Part shown: in pieces, positions 12,500-14,049 of the stretch
Numbering within the stretch: the first letter of the stretch is position 1
Layout: each line of letters starts with the position of its first letter
Assembly (NCBI GenBank): GCA_017989575.1
Contig: JAGNPP010000034.1
Location: forward strand, 1-14,049
DNA: 14,049 nt
Source of the DNA: Chryseobacterium sp.
Lineage (GTDB): Bacteria; Bacteroidota; Bacteroidia; Flavobacteriales; Weeksellaceae
Direction: 5' to 3'
The notes under the pieces: model-generated
Seen by the model: only the letters and a program-made list of their open reading frames with translations
The model's database searches: none
What the model was told of the DNA's origin: nothing
Program-made: the position numbers and the translations under genes

Positions 12500-13872
12500 A
12501 AACTCAATCCAGAAACATTCATCTGCAATTGCGCTTTGGTGTCTATCACAATCGTGATATATTTTTCTGAAAGTAGAAATTGCGTTGGTTTCAAATCCAT
12601 AACGTTTCCTTGCAGTTTGATGCCTTTCACATATTCTTTGTTGAAGTTTTCTATCATATTTTTTTTAGAAGAATTCTCGATATCGAGAAGCGGAATTCCA
12701 TAATCCTTTTCTATCATTCTTCGGATTTTCCCTTCAAATAAAACTGTCAAAGCTTTTTGGAAAAAGTTTTTCGTTTTAAGATTAAAATCCGTGACATTCA
12801 ATTTTATCTTATGCTCTTCTGCGTTGTAAAAAGGTTTCCCTTTGATGAAAGCCGTTCCATTCACTTCGCCACTTGTTTGCGCTTCTATCACGATATTTTC
12901 TTTTTCTTGATAGACCTTGATATCCGTAATCTTCACTTTTTTATCCTCGCTGCTCATCGCAAATTCTTTATTAAGGAATTGTTGTCTGGCAATTCTCGTG
13001 GCTTCATCAAAACTGATATTTGCAGTTGTTTGAAGGTTGAAAACGTTTGGAAGATTTGGGTTTGATGTGAAATTCGGAATCGTGTTGACATCTCTTGTTG
13101 CCAACGGAACTTGCCCAACATAAGTTTCGGAATAAAGGTCGATTCCAATAGTCGTTTTAATCTTATCCTGAAAAACCTGAAGTGGCGACATATAAGTGCT
13201 TTGAGGCGAAATTTTCAACCAAGTATTGTATTCCTCCGAAACATTGATTGGTTTTGAAAATTGATTCCAAGCCATCACGAGATAAGGCTGAAGGTTGAAC
13301 TGCGATTTGATTTGCTGATCGATGATTGTTGTAAATTTTGCTTGCTGTTCCTTCAGCGTACTTTCGATTAACGGCGCAATTGGAATTTTGATTTTTCCAT
13401 AATCCAAAACTGGTTTCTGAGTCCAGACAAATCCTGCAGTTGTTGTTTTGGTGTTTAATTTCCAATTGTTTGCGGCGGAAATCTCGGTTATGAAATTCAT
13501 TATCAAATTGAAGTTCGTGTCCTTGTAAACATACACTCCAAACGTTCCGTAGCCTTTGTCTGCCCAGATTTTCAGAGGAACCGATATCATTAGTCTATTT
13601 CCTGTCAACGCTTTTATAGCGATATTGCCTTGCTTCTCGACTTTCACTTTGAACTGATCATTGTTGTTGTCTGTGTAAGATTGATCTTCATACAACACAC
13701 CTTTCACGGATTGATTAATCAAACTATTAATCTCCGAAATGGGAAGTGAAACAGGCAAAGTGATATTGGATTTAATCTTTGGTAAAGTGTAAACCGGAGT
13801 TTCTGCCTGAGAAAAAGCAAGAATGCTTATCAATAAAAAATATAATGAAGTGAACTTTCGAATTAGATTCAT
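12496..13872 (-). CDS. DUF4403 family exported protein
   Basis: A 458-residue predicted periplasmic or envelope protein. Residues 1-22 are a signal peptide (ISILAFSQ-AET). The rest is long, beta-rich and without Cys clusters: ITLPVSLPISEINSLIN (37-53) and GKIKIPIAPLIESTLKEQQAKFTTIIDQQIK (159-189) are characteristic of DUF4403, where an N-terminal beta domain precedes a long helix. The length fits the family (about 430-470). The biochemical function is unknown. Its stop overlaps that of the convergent gene by 4 bases, so each gene is transcribed into the other unless termination occurs within the coding region. A -7 element is at 13899-13906. Confidence 0.85.
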   Translation of the reverse strand: MNLIRKFTSLYFLLISILAFSQAETPVYTLPKIKSNITLPVSLPISEINSLINQSVKGVLYEDQSYTDNNNDQFKVKVEKQGNIAIKALTGNRLMISVPLKIWADKGYGTFGVYVYKDTNFNLIMNFITEISAANNWKLNTKTTTAGFVWTQKPVLDYGKIKIPIAPLIESTLKEQQAKFTTIIDQQIKSQFNLQPYLVMAWNQFSKPINVSEEYNTWLKISPQSTYMSPLQVFQDKIKTTIGIDLYSETYVGQVPLATRDVNTIPNFTSNPNLPNVFNLQTTANISFDEATRIARQQFLNKEFAMSSEDKKVKITDIKVYQEKENIVIEAQTSGEVNGTAFIKGKPFYNAEEHKIKLNVTDFNLKTKNFFQKALTVLFEGKIRRMIEKDYGIPLLDIENSSKKNMIENFNKEYVKGIKLQGNVMDLKPTQFLLSEKYITIVIDTKAQLQMNVSGLSF

Positions 13873-13898
13873 AAGTGTTTTTAATACAATTTAAAACG

Positions 13899-13906
13899 CA
13901 AAATTA
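13899..13906 (-). promoter_or_regulatory. Candidate -7 element of the DUF4403 gene
   Basis: The minus strand reads TAATTTTG, a full TAnnTTTG match, 27 bases before the ATG at 13872. It overlaps the stop codon of the upstream gene. No TTG is found at the usual -33 distance. Confidence 0.4.
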
Positions 13907-14049
13907 TTGTTTTTCTAAAAGGTTTTTTAATAAAGCAATTTGCTCATCTTTCTCTTTAAGTCGTAATTCATATTGTTCAATAATTTTTTCTGAAAGATAT
14001 TGATTTACTATATAACCTGCATTATTAGAATGTACTCCATTATTATTAA
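13904..14049 (-). CDS. C-terminal end of a possible helix-turn-helix regulator (5' end outside window)
   Basis: The last 47 codons of a minus-strand gene running in from beyond the window. The visible end is an Asn-rich stretch (NNNGVHSNNAGYIVNQYL) followed by a short amphipathic coiled coil, SEKIIEQYELRLKEKDEQIALLKNLLEKQ, and TAA (13904-13906). An Asn/Gly-rich linker plus a terminal coiled coil with K(E/D)EQIALLK is what I recall from XRE-type regulators of flavobacteria, whose DNA-binding domain would lie outside. From this tail alone the assignment is tentative. Confidence 0.55.
   Translation of the reverse strand, partial: NNNGVHSNNAGYIVNQYLSEKIIEQYELRLKEKDEQIALLKNLLEKQ

Overview
The window looks like a chromosomal segment of a low-GC member of Bacteroidota, most likely a Chryseobacterium-like flavobacterium (Weeksellaceae). 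The pointers are Bacteroidota-type promoters (TTG, about 18-21 bases, TAnnTTTG), the absence of clear Shine-Dalgarno sequences, protein families typical of that group (DUF4403, a carboxypeptidase-regulatory-like secreted protein, the lmo0937-type small membrane protein, MbnP/MbnH) and repeat types I associate with its intergenic DNA. The species assignment is inference.

Left part (1-4388), mostly minus strand: the N-terminal 281 codons of nrdB (class I ribonucleotide reductase beta), a secreted protein with a carboxypeptidase-regulatory-like fold, a repeat-rich 600-base gap, the tmRNA gene ssrA on the plus strand with a good promoter and terminator, a 65-residue protein of unknown function, and a short-chain dehydrogenase with a C-terminal membrane anchor. 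A 56-residue membrane protein (4564-4734) follows on the plus strand.

Centre (4861-10667), all plus strand: this is the part with most biology. It holds a small Cys-rich membrane protein with a CNGKC motif, a YHS-domain lipoprotein, a SCO/SenC copper chaperone, an exported Mn-type superoxide dismutase, and a second, paralogous CNGRC protein. After a 441-base repeat-filled gap comes a tightly overlapping three-gene operon: an MbnP-family lipoprotein, an MbnH-family di-heme enzyme of the bCcP/MauG superfamily, and an outer-membrane-barrel-like protein with a CDACGCG motif. In methanotrophs MbnH oxidises a tryptophan of MbnP to kynurenine and this lets MbnP bind copper. Here the pair sits beside other predicted copper or redox proteins and outside any visible methanobactin operon. 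I read the block as a cell-envelope copper handling and redox protection module. The roles of the two CNG(K/R)C proteins and of the barrel are unknown.

The gap at 7380-7820 holds two different repeat systems. One is a 140-base dispersed element whose other copy lies inverted at 2424-2562. The other is a cluster of four REP-like hairpins enclosed by a perfect 14-base inverted repeat and 10-base direct repeats, ending just upstream of the mbnP start codon.

Right part (10826-14049): deoD purine nucleoside phosphorylase with promoter and terminator, an extremely AT-rich spacer, a secreted protein of unknown function (DUF6759-like), a convergent DUF4403 protein whose stop codon interlocks with it, and the C-terminal tail of a gene that may encode a helix-turn-helix regulator. 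No CRISPR array, tRNA gene or transposase gene was seen.
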